From assembly GCA_030248225.1 (NCBI GenBank), contig JASANE010016246.1, positions 53,621-117,620 of the forward strand: 64,000 nt of DNA, written 5' to 3'. The notes under the pieces are model-generated. The model saw nothing but the letters and a program-made list of their open reading frames with translations. It had not been told where the DNA came from and ran no database searches. Position 1 is the stretch's first letter. Every line of letters begins with the position of its first letter. The stretch comes from Trileptium ribeirensis (taxonomy: Eukaryota > Nematoda > Enoplea > Enoplida > Thoracostomopsidae). Positions 48,411 to 61,744 of this stretch are shown here, piece by piece. The position numbers and the translations under genes were made by a program.

Positions 48411-50250
48411 CTAGGTCAGCTTTCGGAGACTGCTTTCGCCACTTGTCACAGTCGAACGTTTCGTCAGGGTGTAATTGTACGTCAATGATGTCCGGATCAA
48501 GGGTGTTCGCACTTTCGCTATTTCGGCTGACACTTCAAACGATTTCCCTGAACGTCGATGTGTCGCGTGCAAGCGATGTGACGACTGACCGAGCACGCGT
48601 CCATAGTATCGCAGACGCGTTTCTCTTAGCTTTTCGGACACGGATGCGCTGAAGGATAGCATCGTTGCATACGTGCTCCAGTTGTGTGATGCCACTGCGC
48701 TGTCGTAGCATCTTTGTCTCCATAACGCCAAAGCGATGCTCAACCTCCTTAGTTTTCGTTGACATTTCAAGCTCTATGTTGCCACAGGTGGACCGACTGC
48801 GCGACATACCTTTGAATTCAATCGATCTTACAGTGAAACTCAAATTGGCCAATTCTTAAGCCCACTTTAACCAAACATCGTGTATTCTAGTATTAGCTTC
48901 ACGCTTTCGATTGCCGTCGGCTGATAATGTTGCACCAACGTATTTAAAGTGGTCTGCTTTGGCCAATTCAGTGCTTATATTAATGCAATATATTATTAGA
49001 ATTATTATGTACAGGGTCTTCTTGATATTGAATCAAGTCCGTTTCGGGAGAGCCAGTCATGCCACGTCTATGAAAGTTATATATAAATTCACCATGTTAG
49101 CATCGAAAAGAACTTTATCCGTATACAACAGTATGTGCGGTGCTGGACGCAGAATGTCTCGCGTAATAGTGTTCATGATAGCACGAATAAAGAGTGTCGA
49201 GAGTGCAGCGCCTTGATGCACTCCGACCGATAGACAAAATTGGTTTGAAGTTCCAGTGTTGCTTCTAGTTTGACTGATCGGGTTGCGATACAAAACGGCC
49301 TAAATACGCTAACTCGACTGGTACAATGAGTGAAAGCGGGCCTATTCTATATTAGCTTGGAAGGAACACTATAAAACCTTTTTCAAGATCTAAGAATGCT
49401 AAGTGAAGTGCGCGGTATTTTTCAATTAGAAGTCGGGCCGCATAGATTCCGTCGATTATTCCACATCCCTTCGAAACCAGCCTGACTGACGATGTATCGG
49501 ATCCGCTAATCAAGAATTCGAAAATCTTCAACGTATGCGAGAGCGGACGAATGAAGTTGGTGCATTTAGCAGGACTGCTTTTCCTTTACCAAATAGGAAT
49601 TTTACTTTGCTATCAATCCTCAGTAGTTTTGCGTTGCGCATGGACGCGGGTGCGAAAACTTGGCCAACCAGGAAGGCGGATTCCAGGAATTTGATTTCCA
49701 TAACTCTGCGGCAACATCGTCTGGTCCCGTATATTTTTCGTGTTTCATTGGCATAATGGCTTCGCTGACTTCATTTTCTGTGACGGGCAAGACGGAAACA
49801 AGTACCCTGGGGTTTGTGGACTGCACGGATGCGGAAAGTATTATGTTGAGATCTTCTTAAAGTATTCGCGTTATCGCTCAGTAACCACGCTCTTGTCAAC
49901 TACTAGGTTTCCGTTTATATCGTTGAAGCAGTAGAATCGTTCAATATTTTGTGTACGGGTTTGTGGAATGCACGGATGCGGAAAGTATTATGTTGAGATC
50001 TTCTTAAAGTATTCGCGTTATCGCTCAGTAACCACGCTCTTGTCAACTACTAGGTTTCCGTTTATACCGTTGAAGCAGTAGAATCGTTCAATATTTTGTG
50101 TACGCTCGTGTTCTGTTGTAGTTGCGTCCCAACGCCGTCCATCCCGCAGAAACCGATGCATATTTGTCGCCATAGTCCTGCCAGGCGCAGCAGTGCCGAA
50201 TACAGTGAAAGCCCTAGCATCAATTGTAGATTGTGAATGGTTCACACGAC
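48411..50250 (-). pseudogene. Non-LTR retrotransposon relic (RT to C-terminus), RTE-like
   Basis: On the minus strand, fragments occur in the order of a LINE reverse transcriptase. I-N-G-N-L-V-V-D-K and V-T-E-R near 50040 come first. V-S-E-A-I...K-Y-T-G-P-D-D-V-A-A-E-L-W follows near 49750. Next is G-T-S-N-Q-F...V-G-V-H-Q-G-A-A-L-S near 49230, with T-I-T-R-D and L-L-Y-T-D-K, a damaged YADD box, near 49140. The C-terminus shows V-M-E-T-K-M-L-R and L-R-Y-Y-G-R-V-L near 48720-48560. Frame changes and stops abound. The endonuclease part is not seen, so it is 5'-truncated. The clade is my best guess from the wording of these blocks. Confidence 0.78.
49811..50104. repeat. Tandem duplication, 2 x 147 bp, inside the LINE relic
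   Basis: The unit from 49811 is repeated from 49958 with about two mismatches. It lies in the region before the R-T-G-P-D-D block on the minus strand, so it duplicates a piece of the relic coding region. Confidence 0.93.
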
Positions 50251-52337
50251 TTTTGCTTGATACATTGACTCCTAATTCAATATATTCCGGTATTGTAGAT
50301 TTTTAACCAAACGCCTGTTGAGACCATGATGGAGTGCTTTATAAAACTGAATATATATACATATACTGGCATCCGCTAACCCGTCGAAATTGGCGTTAGC
50401 ACAACGTCTCATATTGCTTCTACCACATTTGTAAAACGCTGTAACATTAATCCCGTCGCAAACGAGATTTATACCAGTGAGCATTACCCGTCAGCATTTA
50501 TACCAGTGTTCGATATTCGAGAGCGTCGTACAATTGATATAACAAGGCGTGACAGTGCAGCTGATTGTTATTTGTCGGCTACAACAAAATCGCTGGCAAG
50601 CAAAGAAGGAACCCTGTTGATCAGCGCCGAGTTCATTGAACTCTCACCTAAAACATGTGTAATTGATGTTAGACAGAAACTTGTTGTCATCAGTCAGTGA
50701 CCGCATGAGGTGGAAATTTCCAGACCAAACAAAACCGCACGCAAAACCATCACGAGCACATCGCACTGTACTTTCTTTATTCCAGTCGCACATGATGTAT
50801 GCTCAGTGTAAAATATTTGGAATGAATGCAATAACAGCTGCATAAATAAGCATATAAATCCTAAATTCAGCCCAAGCAGTTCAGTGATGATGTGTTGTAA
50901 TGAAATCTCGTAGGACGTTTATTACAAAGTATTTTCATTAGTTACAGCAACGCCGACTTAACTTGTCGGGGTGGGAGAAATTGTGAGTAGCAAAAATACA
51001 TCCTTTAACTTACCTGATAGAAAACGGGAGAAGCGGAGTTTCTACTGAGGTCTCTGGGGAAATTAATGAAAATTTCTTCTTTTGTCCTTCGCTGCCATTG
51101 ATAAACTTATGTCTGTATGCTGGGTTTCGACAAATTTTTTTGTGGGATGGCAAAAGTGATGATAATTTTCCGAACGACCGCATCTTGGGATCAAAATGGC
51201 AAAAAATAGGTTTTTCAGGGTTCTTCGCCGAATCTGCTATATGGGTACCAGCGTTTCGTAGCCCATATCTCGCGACATAGGTTTCGTATCGAAAAAATAA
51301 AGACAACTATAGAGAATCAACTCATCGAGATCTACAAGTTTGATGACAATACTTTTTGTGGAAACACTTAGTGGGCCGCTGTGGTCTCGAAAATGGTTCG
51401 TCGAACCTTTGTCAGAAATGCAATTTTTCAAATTTCTCCGTGTTATTGTTAGTTTTTACGTTGCAATGCGTGCTATTAGCAGGGTGGTTGTGGAGATGCG
51501 GTGGCGTGTGGATTAATTTTGACTTCGTGGGTATCCCCAATTCGCGGTTGTGATTTTTATGTCACTATCGTTATGCTATATATGTTCGCTGTTGTAATAA
51601 TTTTACCCACGACGTGTCACTTCATTTGGAGGCGTTCAGGGTTTTCGCCACACTCATATGCAGACAGCAAATTATACCATGCATTGTATGAAACTTTACG
51701 TATAGGAATGAATCTGCAATCTCTGCTATGATCCACAGTGGGTGAACCCACATATGCCCCGTCGCCATACGTAGAGGCCGTGCCCGATTGCTAAGCAGAG
51801 TGCAGCCATGGGCCCCAGTCTTCCTGTCTGACATATACAAGAGCTTTCAACACATGGGAACTACTGGGGACTATATAATTCCTCTCTAGATTCTGTGCTT
51901 GATACTTTATATTTCTCACGCATATTCAAATTCTTGGCTGATGTAAAGACTATCTCAGTATGGACTCTTTGATGTGAACACTAGGTACATGCTCCCTGGT
52001 TTAGTCCCTGACATCGGCAGTTTTGTCTTTTTCGTTTTGTTTTTTATTCCGGCCAAATACGAAGCTCTTTGACAATCGTCGTGATGTTGCCTGATAACCA
52101 AACATCTTGAGCCAGATAGTTTAGACAGATCTCTGGCTTCGCAAAAATTTCACCTACATCGAATCTGTAGCAACATCCTTATCAGATTTATTCTTCAGAG
52201 CGGGCATTTTGAGCTGCACTCATGCCAGCGCGATTTCTTGGTCCTTCGTTCGTCATATTTATGCATTCAGTCAAGTGATTCAACGTTTTACAGTACTTAA
52301 TGTACCTACTTACATGAGTGACTGAATAATTCTGGGT
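50251..52337. other. Non-coding stretch with repeat C copy
   Basis: Only the family C repeat (51189-51396) is recognised. The remaining short ORFs show no domain features. Confidence 0.45.
51189..51396 (+). repeat. Dispersed repeat family C, copy 2
   Basis: Matches 18273-18495 in the same orientation with moderate divergence and small indels. Confidence 0.75.
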
Positions 52338-54074
52338 TTAAAGTTTTGCGCGCCTTTGACAAAAACGCTTGATTGCTGCTGACGACACTGGTACTAAAAG
52401 TAAAATTCGAGCACAATTTTGAAGCTTTGGAAGCTGGTTTGCGATTTTCCAAAATTCCAATGGATTTCGAAACAGACGTCGAGTTTTCGTAAACAGCGTT
52501 AGATCATTGGTCAATTTTTGATCAAACGCAGGTGAACCGGCAGTTACGAATATTTCGGAAAAGCTGTCAGCATTACTTTCTTGTGATTTATTACCTGTGT
52601 CGCGACTACAACTTGGAATTTCGTGGTCAAGCTCTGGTAACATGTCGGACTGATTTAAAAGCTTGTGCAAAAAGCTGTGAACAGTTTCAACGTAGTCCTT
52701 TGGAACCGCCTCCCAGGAATCCATGAATATAGCCTTAGACTGAGTTTGGTTTCCCCGTAACTACGGACCAACTCTGTTGCTTTAACCGGTATGTTAATGC
52801 CTGAAAAATAAGCAGCAGCCATAGCAAAGGAGTATCCACAAAGCGGCCACAGTATTAAATCCATCTGTGACCGCAGTTCTCCACAAACTCGACGCACCAT
52901 TTCTGAACTTACGCTAGTATCCATCTGTATCTTGGCCAGGTCAAGATCCAGACCAAGATAACTTAGCAAAGATAAATGTGAAGTGGCTTCTGCTACTTCT
53001 ATAGGGACCGAAAAATTTTGCAATGCGGCATTACGTCAGATAAAGACTTTAGAAGTCGCAAAGATGCTACATTATCGGTGACCGACTGACCCTCTTCTCG
53101 CCAGTAAATGGCATGATTCTGAATAGCTTGTGAAACCGCCATGGCCGTGTGGTACATTTTTCCGGATATGTTTTGGCTAAACTTTTGGCCTTGTCGTCTC
53201 CCCGACTATCGAAATTTTCGATTTCTATGATGTGATCTGCTGCAATATCAGGGTTTGGTTGTTTCTCAAACACATTCATGATGCACGTAAACAAAACATG
53301 CTCGACATAACCAACACGACCTCCAAAAACAAACGATTGATCAGAAGCCTCAATGCGAACGTCGAATGCAGCGCACATTTTTGCTTCATTATCTGTGCAA
53401 ACGAAAAGGAGATGGCCGAAGCACCTTCTGTTTCAACAGTGTTCGAAAAAGATCGAACGTGAACGCAGTATTGTGAGGTCCATCTATTAAATCTTGCAGA
53501 TGGATTGGAATCTGGTACCAGTCCCAGTTGTCGATTAGACCGTATGCGAGTATACCACCGTAAGACTGGCGATGCTGATATTGAAGTGACCAGTAGTCCA
53601 CACCGCTTAAGACACATCATTGTTTACTCGTAGCGGCAGTGCTAAATAGCCTTTTCAGTTTCAGTTCAGCATTAATTCCTTGATTTATAATCTCAGTTGT
53701 GACATACGTGGCACCGATTTTAAAATTGTGGAGTGTGTAAGATTTATCCGTGTGTTGCGCCGAATAATTGGCACAAGATATAGCTATTTTGATACATGCT
53801 CCCACCGAGGCGGCAGGATTTTTTGCGATTACCCCCGAAATATGGTCCCTCCAGCGAGCTTTGGCTCGAGCACGCATAGGTTTCCGTCCGCCCTCTGATT
53901 TGTCAGCCTCCATAGCTTTTGGAATATTGATAGTGGCACGATTTGCCAATGTGCAACTATTTTTTTGTGATACTTCACTGTTTTAACAGCACTCTGGTTA
54001 ATCCACTTCCCGTCTATAATCTTATACCTAATGAAGCATGACTTGCAGAAACTACAGACTAAGAAAGGGTCCAA
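52338..54074 (-). pseudogene. Degraded hAT transposase
   Basis: Read on the minus strand, the N-terminus (near 54050) has C-S-F-C, a possible zinc-finger start. Next comes D-Y-W-S-L...S-Y-G-G-I-L-A-Y (near 53590), like the hAT D-x-W-T-S...Y-x-x-x-T-A-H block. The C-terminus (near 52430-52350) reads N-P-L-E-F-W-K, then V-P-V-S-S-A-A-I-K-R, like the hAT dimerisation motif with the catalytic Glu replaced by Lys. The relic is split over at least five frame segments. No termini were identified. It is a different lineage from the 37940 transposon, judging by this C-terminal wording. Confidence 0.65.
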
Positions 54075-54249
54075 ACTTTCCTGTCCTTCAACTTGAACAA
54101 CTCAGGTACTGCCAATACCACTGATTATTAACTAAATTCAGGATCGGTAATGGCGCAGCTAATCAAAAACTGGAAAATTTGGCTTATTAAACACTCGATC
54201 GCTGTGTCGAAAATCAGCGCTCATTCGCCAAACCGTCGTTCGGTGCACT

Positions 54250-56848
54250 CTTGACTTGTTGGTGCTCACGGAGACATGGATCCGCAGCCAGGACTGTCTT
54301 GCGCTGCGCGAATGTACTTCCATATCTTTGTCTTGCTGTCGAAAGCCGAGAACATTTGGAATGGGTGGGGGCCTTGCGGTAATATACAGAACTTCACTAA
54401 ATCACAGGCCTCATAAGTATGTATCGGCATGCGCTCGTGACAGTTTTGAATTCATGTGTGGAACCAGCAACATGGATTGTCGCTTCGTCACCTTACTTGC
54501 CCTTTAGCGTCCGCCCCATTTTTCACTTGACACTTTCTACACTGACTTTGCGCAACTATTGTGCCTACTGGCGATCAACACACCTGATCTACTAATTATG
54601 AGTGATTTCAGCATCACAGATGTGTTACAAAAACTCACGGCGTTTCTAGACTCATGGTTTCACTCAGCATGTTACCGGAACGACGCACAACCGTAGTAAC
54701 ACGTTCGATCTCATAATATCGTTCACCGACAGTAATCTTGGCATTGAGTGTGACAGTAAGCGAATGTGCAGCGTCGAATCATCATTTAGTCACCACCTAT
54801 ATTCTCCACTGTCGAGCATTGCCGCCACGTTTGTTCCTGGCACTCTAATTCGAGACCGCCCTGAGCCCTCTTGGTTTGACAGCGAATGCCATGCAGCCAA
54901 GACTTTGGTCACACGGCTTGAGCGGTTCTACCGACAATCACCCTGTCACGTGAACAAAGAACAGTCCAATCGCCATAAAGAAATGTATCGTGAACTGTGT
55001 CAGAAGAAATTAAATTCATTCTGGAAACACCGACTTAGTGACGTCGCAAATGGCTAGAAATGGACTGTGATTAGCTCCTTGATCGACATGAGGAAACAGG
55101 CTGCTCTTACACCGGATCGTGCAGATGATTGCACTACGTTTTTCGCGATCAAGATAGTACCAATTCGATTCACGTTTTACCTGTCCACCTTAAAGAACAG
55201 CCTTGTTTCCCAGCATGCAACAGCAAATGGTAATGTGCAATTGATTCTCCGATCAGTACGGGAAAATCAGGTGCGTCGTCTAATCGAAAACAACAACAAC
55301 ACATGCTGCTCACTAAATGCTCTGTTACCCTCGCCAATAAAACGATTTGCTAATGAATTGGTTCCTCATTTCACTGCTCTAATAAATGAATCTATAGCGA
55401 CAAGCAAAATGCCTTCCCGTGAAAAAACTGGTCATTGTGCATCCGCGACATAAAAAACGAGACCTCAGTGTTGACGATATGAAACTTTTTCCGGCCAGTT
55501 TCTAACGTATTTTTTCTCTCCAAACTTATAGAATGTGTGTTCGCACAACAGATAAACGATTATCTCGAACGCAATCACCTTCTGGCACACTATCAATCAG
55601 CGTACTGTAAAAGACACTCAACTAAAACTGCATTGGTTAAAATTCGCAGTGACCTTCAAAACGCGTGTACGGGTCAGCAGACAACGGTGCTGGTTAGCGT
55701 CGACTTGTAGGCTGCGTTCGAGACAGTTGATCATGCTCTCATTATCAAGCGGCTGTTGGACATTGAGATGTCATCTTCGGCACTTGGGTGGTTCGTGTCG
55801 CACTTATTAGATATCAACAAATCCAAATTGGCAACGCCTTCTCGAGCGCTAGTCAAAGTAGCGTGATCGAACGAGTTTAATATTTTACTGCGCCTGTACT
55901 CGAAATAAACACTGCTGCTGGCTTCTGTGTCGACAGCTACGCCGACTATATTCAGGTATACAGGCAATTCGATCCTGTCGCTGTTGGCGACGTCGTACAA
56001 TCTCTGGAGCGGCTTCTCTTTTCGTTATGGGAATGGTTCTTCGACAATGACTGAAACTCAATGAGTCTAAGGCCGAATTGACCTACTTCGCCAGACACTC
56101 AGGCCCTTCACTATCGCTGCAAATTTCTGACGGCTCTATCGAACCGTCAAAATACTGGGCGTCACTATCGACTGTCGATTGAACTTGAGAGAACACATCA
56201 CTTCTCTATCAGTTTCCTGCACCTGGCAATTACGGGATATTAGCCGAATCCGTCGCGCCTCGATAATGACACAGCGCAGCTTATGGTGAGAGGCTTCATA
56301 TTGTCCCGCGTTGACTATTGCAATGCACTATATGCATCTGTGCTGAGCGTTCATATATTGCCTCTTCGGCGTCTACTCCACAATGCAGCAAGAGTAGTCT
56401 CCTGCACAAGTTGATGGGAGCCTATACGTCCGATACTGCGAGAGCTACACTGGCTACCGTTCGAGCAACGTCTTCGCTGCAAAATCCTCTTGTTGATTCG
56501 AAATGAATTTCGCTACGAAAAACCTGCATATATTGCCGAGATGATTACGTCGTCGCCTCGTCTGGCGAATGAACAAATCCTTCGGATTGACATCGCTATA
56601 AACAACAGCTTTTGGTTCCTCGGCCCATCAGCTTGGAATAGTATGCCGCAAACACTACGTGACATTACTCTCAACGGGACAGCATTTAAAGCAAAACTGC
56701 AGTCTCACTTGTTTCCCAGTTCGCCAGAGTGATATTACAAACTTGCTGCATTCTGACTGTTGTATATTCTAACAATTTCTTGCTCTTTTGCAACGCTTTG
56801 CAAAAAAATGCGCGTTATAAATGCCATTATTATTATTATTGTATATTA
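54250..56848 (+). mobile_element. L2/CR1-like LINE relic, 5'-truncated, with 3' end
   Basis: The endonuclease start L-V-L-T-E-T-W is at 54257, keeping the metal-binding Glu. A damaged G-D-F-N block (S-D-F-S) is near 54603. The reverse transcriptase shows H-Q-S-A-Y near 55590 and A-A-F-E-T-V-D-H near 55710. The YADD box is changed to Y-A-D-Y at 55938-55949. The C-terminal region reads W-L-P-F-E-Q-R near 56450 and G-P-S-A-W-N-S near 56630, ending at 56732. The 3' end has CGCTTTG, GCGCGTTATAAATGCC and (ATT)5, the hallmark tail of L2/CR1 elements. Several stops and frameshifts make it dead. Confidence 0.88.
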
Positions 56849-56934
56849 TGTAACAGCCCCAATTTTCCTAAAACGAGGGAACGTTAAAAGTATGCTAAAT
56901 TCGTAGGAGAAAATGGGAATGGACGACCGGATAC

Positions 56935-57047
56935 CGGTGGAGTGTGGCCTCCATCTGAATTGATATAATAATGTAATGTTGTACTGGTTAATAAAAATAA
57001 ATCATTGTATTTCATTTGTATTCTACTCGTAAGGTCACACTCCACCG
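56935..57047. repeat. 16-bp inverted repeat around a 97-bp loop, LTR- or MITE-like
   Basis: CGGTGGAGTGTGGCCT (56935-56950) pairs with AGGTCACACTCCACCG (57032-57047), 15 of 16 matching. The sequence just upstream begins TGTAACAGCCCC (56850), similar to some LTR starts. No target-site duplication or second LTR was found. Confidence 0.5.
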
Positions 57048-60000
57048 CCCGAAGGTGCCCGGGGTGATTTTGGCACCGGAAATGGAAGACAGGTATCATA
57101 AGTAGGGGTGTCCGGTCGATCCTTGGGAAACAAATTGATGTTGTCTTATGTATATACAACGTTCGGGCATTGTATTGTATATGCTTTATTGTACTTGGTG
57201 TGTAGAACGGGTGTGCGTTCGGAGAGGCCGGGGACCAACCGATTTTATCGGGATTTTTGGCGTTATACGAAAACTGGTCACCCTGGGCCGATCCCAGGGC
57301 ACACGCCGAATTATTGCCGTTAAGCATATCTGCTGTGTGTTTTCGAGGAGTATCGCGTATATCCGACGTATATTTCTGCATGTATAGCTTACAGAGTCAA
57401 AGGAAACCCGGACGGATCAAGGAAAATTTTTAAAGGTGGACCGAATCAAACTATAAAATTTCCTAGGACATCATTTTAGGGTGTGACACAAAAATTCAAA
57501 TTTTTGGGTTTTCTACTAAACTCAAGGGAATAGGGGTGACTGAACCCTCTTAAGGACACTGCTGGGGTGTCAAATTGTCCCGGCGGGTCTAAAAATTCGG
57601 ATCCCCTAAATACTTAGGGACCCCCGAACAGGCGTTTAAGCCTCCAATTTTCTCAACCTGAAAGGACACCCAAAATAATTAAAACTCCCCGCTTTTTGGA
57701 GCCCAGGACACTTATCGGGTTCTCCCCTAACAGTTGGGTCGAAAACCGGGGCCGCCCACCCCCGCGGGTCCGCTCAGGATCCTCCAAACTTAAATGGGAC
57801 CCCAAAATTTTCATTTTTGGGCGCCTAAAACGGCCTCTAACAGGCCTCCTGTGGGAGCTACATCAAATATTAAATTTTTATCAGTAGCCGGCCTGCCAGG
57901 GCATGATTCTGGTCCTGCCCCCGGCCGCCTACTGTTTTTCGTTCCAGAGATATCGGCAAAAATGTGCCGATATCCCTATGAGAAACCAGCGCCCCGAGCA
58001 CTGGTATATTTTTCTTTTAAAATTTCCTCGCCCCGACCAGGGCGAGGTTTAGTTGTTTACGTGCTGTTGTTGGCACGTTTCGGCCACTACCCAGTTGTCG
58101 GGGCATTGCTTTATTGTGCCGCCGTCTTCAGTGCTTTGCCGTTGTACATCTTATAGTGTTGTCATAGTCCGAGAGGGCGACGAGTTTCGTACATAACTTT
58201 GTTGTTGTTGCTGTTTTATGGCTGGTTTATTTAGCTTCGCGATGTTGGCTGGTTAAGTTTAAAATTTTACATCGACGAACACGAAAGTGGGGGCTGTGAG
58301 AAGAAGGGGTAGTACCGCAGTATAAAAGGAATGAGCCAGGTCTACCGAAGGGGCCAGTCGAGCAGTGGACTTCAAAAATTTAGACGTGTTTGTCGGCGGT
58401 TGTCGCCGTTGCTTTGCGAACCTTATTTTCTTTAGTTTTTCTTTGTCTTTTTGGCCGGGCGGGCTCTTCAGCATGCAGCCGTGTGGAAGAGGCCCGTCCG
58501 GGACTTTTCGCAGTCGTTGGGTTTTGCGCTCGTGCTTAGGATAAAAGGGCAGCTCTTGCGGGGGCTGGGGTATCCAATGGATGTCCTGCGCCTCCGTAAG
58601 CGCGGTGCCTGTGCGTTTGGGAGAGTTGGAGAAACGGGGATGAAATTATTGTCAAAATTCGGGGGAAAAAACGGTGAGCGGAAGAGGGGAGGTGATTCGT
58701 GTTCGACTGGTTCCCCGTCCACTGGGCGACGTTCATTATAAAGGCCCAGTGGGCGTATTTTGTTTTGAGCTGGATTGTGCGTTTTTGTGTTTTGGAGCCC
58801 TGGGCGGCTCTCAGTAGACGATGCAGGTTCTCGAACATAGGAATTACTACTGGTACCGACGCAGGTGTGCCGTTTGGAACAGATTTAAGGCTTTAAAATT
58901 TCCGGGACTAACCTGGGTGGACTCTTCACACACAGCGAACGCGTGGAAGAGGCCCGCCCAGGGATACACATCGAAAGTTTCCAAAAGCTTTTCGCGTAGG
59001 CCTAAGCACTAACGGGCAGCCCTTGTGGGTGCTGTGGCGTCTACTGGATGCCCCACGCTCCCCCAAGTGCTGGGCCGCGTCTAATTAGTTAAGCCGAGCA
59101 GGTTCAAGTAAAAGAAAATTTTCTTAGGAAAGCATCAGAGGTGCGTCGGACAAAAGAAACGTTGTAAAGACAGCTAGAAATGCAGCTCGTCACGAGTTTT
59201 CTAGCGGGGAGGCATAATAAGAACTTAAGGGTCAACTAGTAAAATTTCGGGCAGAGGGTTCCGCGTTTCTAAAAGAGCCCATGTGAGCTTATCGGACGTC
59301 ATTTCGTCATCCAAATTTAGGTTTCCAAATCAGCTTAGGGACCAGCTGAGTCGAAAACGGTACCCGTGTTCCCGGGGCTCAGTTCCTGGGCGAAAAGAAA
59401 TTTTTCTTCAATCGCAAGGTAGGGAAGGTAATGGGGTTGCTTTATAATAAACCTTGTAGTGTTGTTGCTCTCAATTTATCGTTGTACATTGAAATATCAT
59501 GTTATTAAAAGAGGGAGCGCCCCAAAATAAATATCTGATGTGTGCATGTTATGAGGCGAAGTAGATCAGGAACACAGCATTTTAGGAAGCCTCAACTGTT
59601 CCCTTTATAGTAAGGAATAACAAAAAACCCTGCTGCGATGAGTAAGGGGTAGGCCAAGTTTCAGTTCCCGGTTAGCAGGCGCTCGCATTCCCGACCGCCC
59701 GTTAGCAGTTCACCCTCTTGCGTACACCCCGCTTTTAAAATCGTTGGTTGGTTCGGAGAACTGGCCCATCCTGTAGTCTAAGGCAGGGTATCTCATGCCC
59801 GCGAACCTGGAGATTTTCTCAAGACTACGGATACTAACCCACCAGCAAAATTCGAGGGAATGACGGGTCAGCCTTATTACCTGTGAGCAGGCTTAGGGGA
59901 TGACCCTCCCTCAGGGGGACCTCCATACCATTAGACACGTGGGCCAATATAGGGGCCAGGCCGAACACCCTGGTAAACCCGCCGGCGGCCTGCTAAGCTA

Positions 60001-61744
60001 AGCGGTTCCTATCGGTCTGACCAGGGTCCACCGGGGAATCGTGTAAGCCGGGGTTGTCCGGGCACCACGGTGAACATCGAGGGTGGTGCAGCTGGGATCC
60101 CTTAGGGCCAGAACTGGTCCTAGCTAGTACATTATACTCCGGTTTTAATATTAAGCTCTTTGGCACGTCCACAAGTACTGTGCAAGACTGCCGAAATAGT
60201 TTTTCAACATCAGCCTTGGTAATATCAAAAAACTTCGTCATTTAGATTCGACACCGGTATTGAAAGAAATCAGTATGGCAATAAATTTACATAAATTTCT
60301 TCACATGGTCTTTACACGAAACAGAATTATTGTGGGGTTTTTTATTTCGACAACAAGAGAACGTTTACGTGTAGTTTATTTTATATGTCATGGCACCGTT
60401 TTTGATTGCGATTCCAATGTTAATGTTGTCATACATTGATTGTCTGTTGATTATGATTGTAATATGCTGATTGCCTGGCATTATGTTATCCTGGAGATCG
60501 TCTGGCAACAATCTGGGATCGTGTAGATAAAGCATTAACTCGCCGCAGCATTCCTAATAATAATGTAATTTTCGTCTATGCGGCTGTCAATGACCTGCTT
60601 AAGCGGTCATTACAGGTGCAAAAAGGTCCGGCCAAGAGTCGGAGACAAACGCATTTCCCGCCGAATGCATACTGTCATCATAAATGTGCGATCTGTTATT
60701 ACTCGGGAATGTGCTAATCATCCTGACACTATACTTATCGAGATTTCCGTACGATTTCCTCCACGGTTTTTGTTCAACCGCTGGCAGCATCGCCAAGTCC
60801 AGCGGAATGTCCTGAAAGGTGTCGAAAGCTTCGACGAGAGGGGCATGCAGCGTACAAGATCAATTGTTTTTCGACGAAGTTAATGATAACATTAACAACT
60901 TTGTTTATCTGGATAATATAAGCAATGTTTTTTGACGACGATGAACTGAAACGGCAACTTTTCGCTAAAGACAACTGGCTCGCTGTGGTGCCCTGGCAGT
61001 GGGAGAATGTATCAACGAAACGAACCAGGCTGTTTCCGAAGTTTACCGTGGGACTGAGAAAATGAGTTGGCGGGACTCGGGTATGTACGTGATTGTTTAC
61101 GTAACGCATGAGAACACTATCATGCCACGGGCTGCGATCATCCTGTCTCTTACTAGAGAGTTATGGTATACGGTTTGAGACCTAATTAGTATGGGATCGG
61201 TCTTGTTTCATACACTGAAGGTATAGAGACAGTTATTTATCCCCTGGTAATGCTCCAAATGTGTGAGAGTTCTTGTATCATACAGGGATACCGGGGACAA
61301 CAACTGAACTCTGTTCAGCAATCGGGCGCGGCTCTATGGCTATGGCGCATATCTCGCTTCTCCCACCATGAACCATAGGAAAGGTTTCCAATTTCATTCC
61401 TATACCTGAGGTCTTATACTCTTGAAGTATCGCATGGATAGTTTTCCTTCTGCTTAGATTAAAAGCTAGGTAATCATTTGGCGTGGTGGAGACCAGTGAA
61501 TAGATGTAGTGGATCCGCGACATCTTATTTCAAGGATAAGCGAAGCTACTACCTTCTAAAATTTTTTGATAAAAATCACATAGGAATCGATGCGGATTTT
61601 TCCGATTTGGCGGGGATGGGGATCTCCACCCATTTTCCATGGGGATGAGAATGGAAATCCCATCTCTACAAGCATCCTGGCTATTAGGTTATCAAGCACG
61701 CTGGATACGATGATTTTACTGACTGCAGTTCAGCGCTACTATAT
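57048..61744. other. Hairpin- and repeat-rich stretch without recognised gene
   Basis: Perfect stems are CCCTGGG/CCCAGGG (57281-57299), GATATCGGCA/TGCCGATATC (57949-57974) and CCTCGCCC/GGGCGAGG (58026-58047). A diverged duplication starts GTGGAAGAGGCCCG at about 58483 and 58943 and shares GGGCAGC-CTTG and GCTG-GGT-TC. ORFs of 60-110 codons (for example near 57696-58156 and 60578-60883) show no family features. Confidence 0.5.

Noticed and set aside
56884..57381. Minus-strand ORF of 165 codons
   Set aside because: It overlaps an inverted repeat and has no domain, coding bias or neighbour supporting it; the length is compatible with chance.
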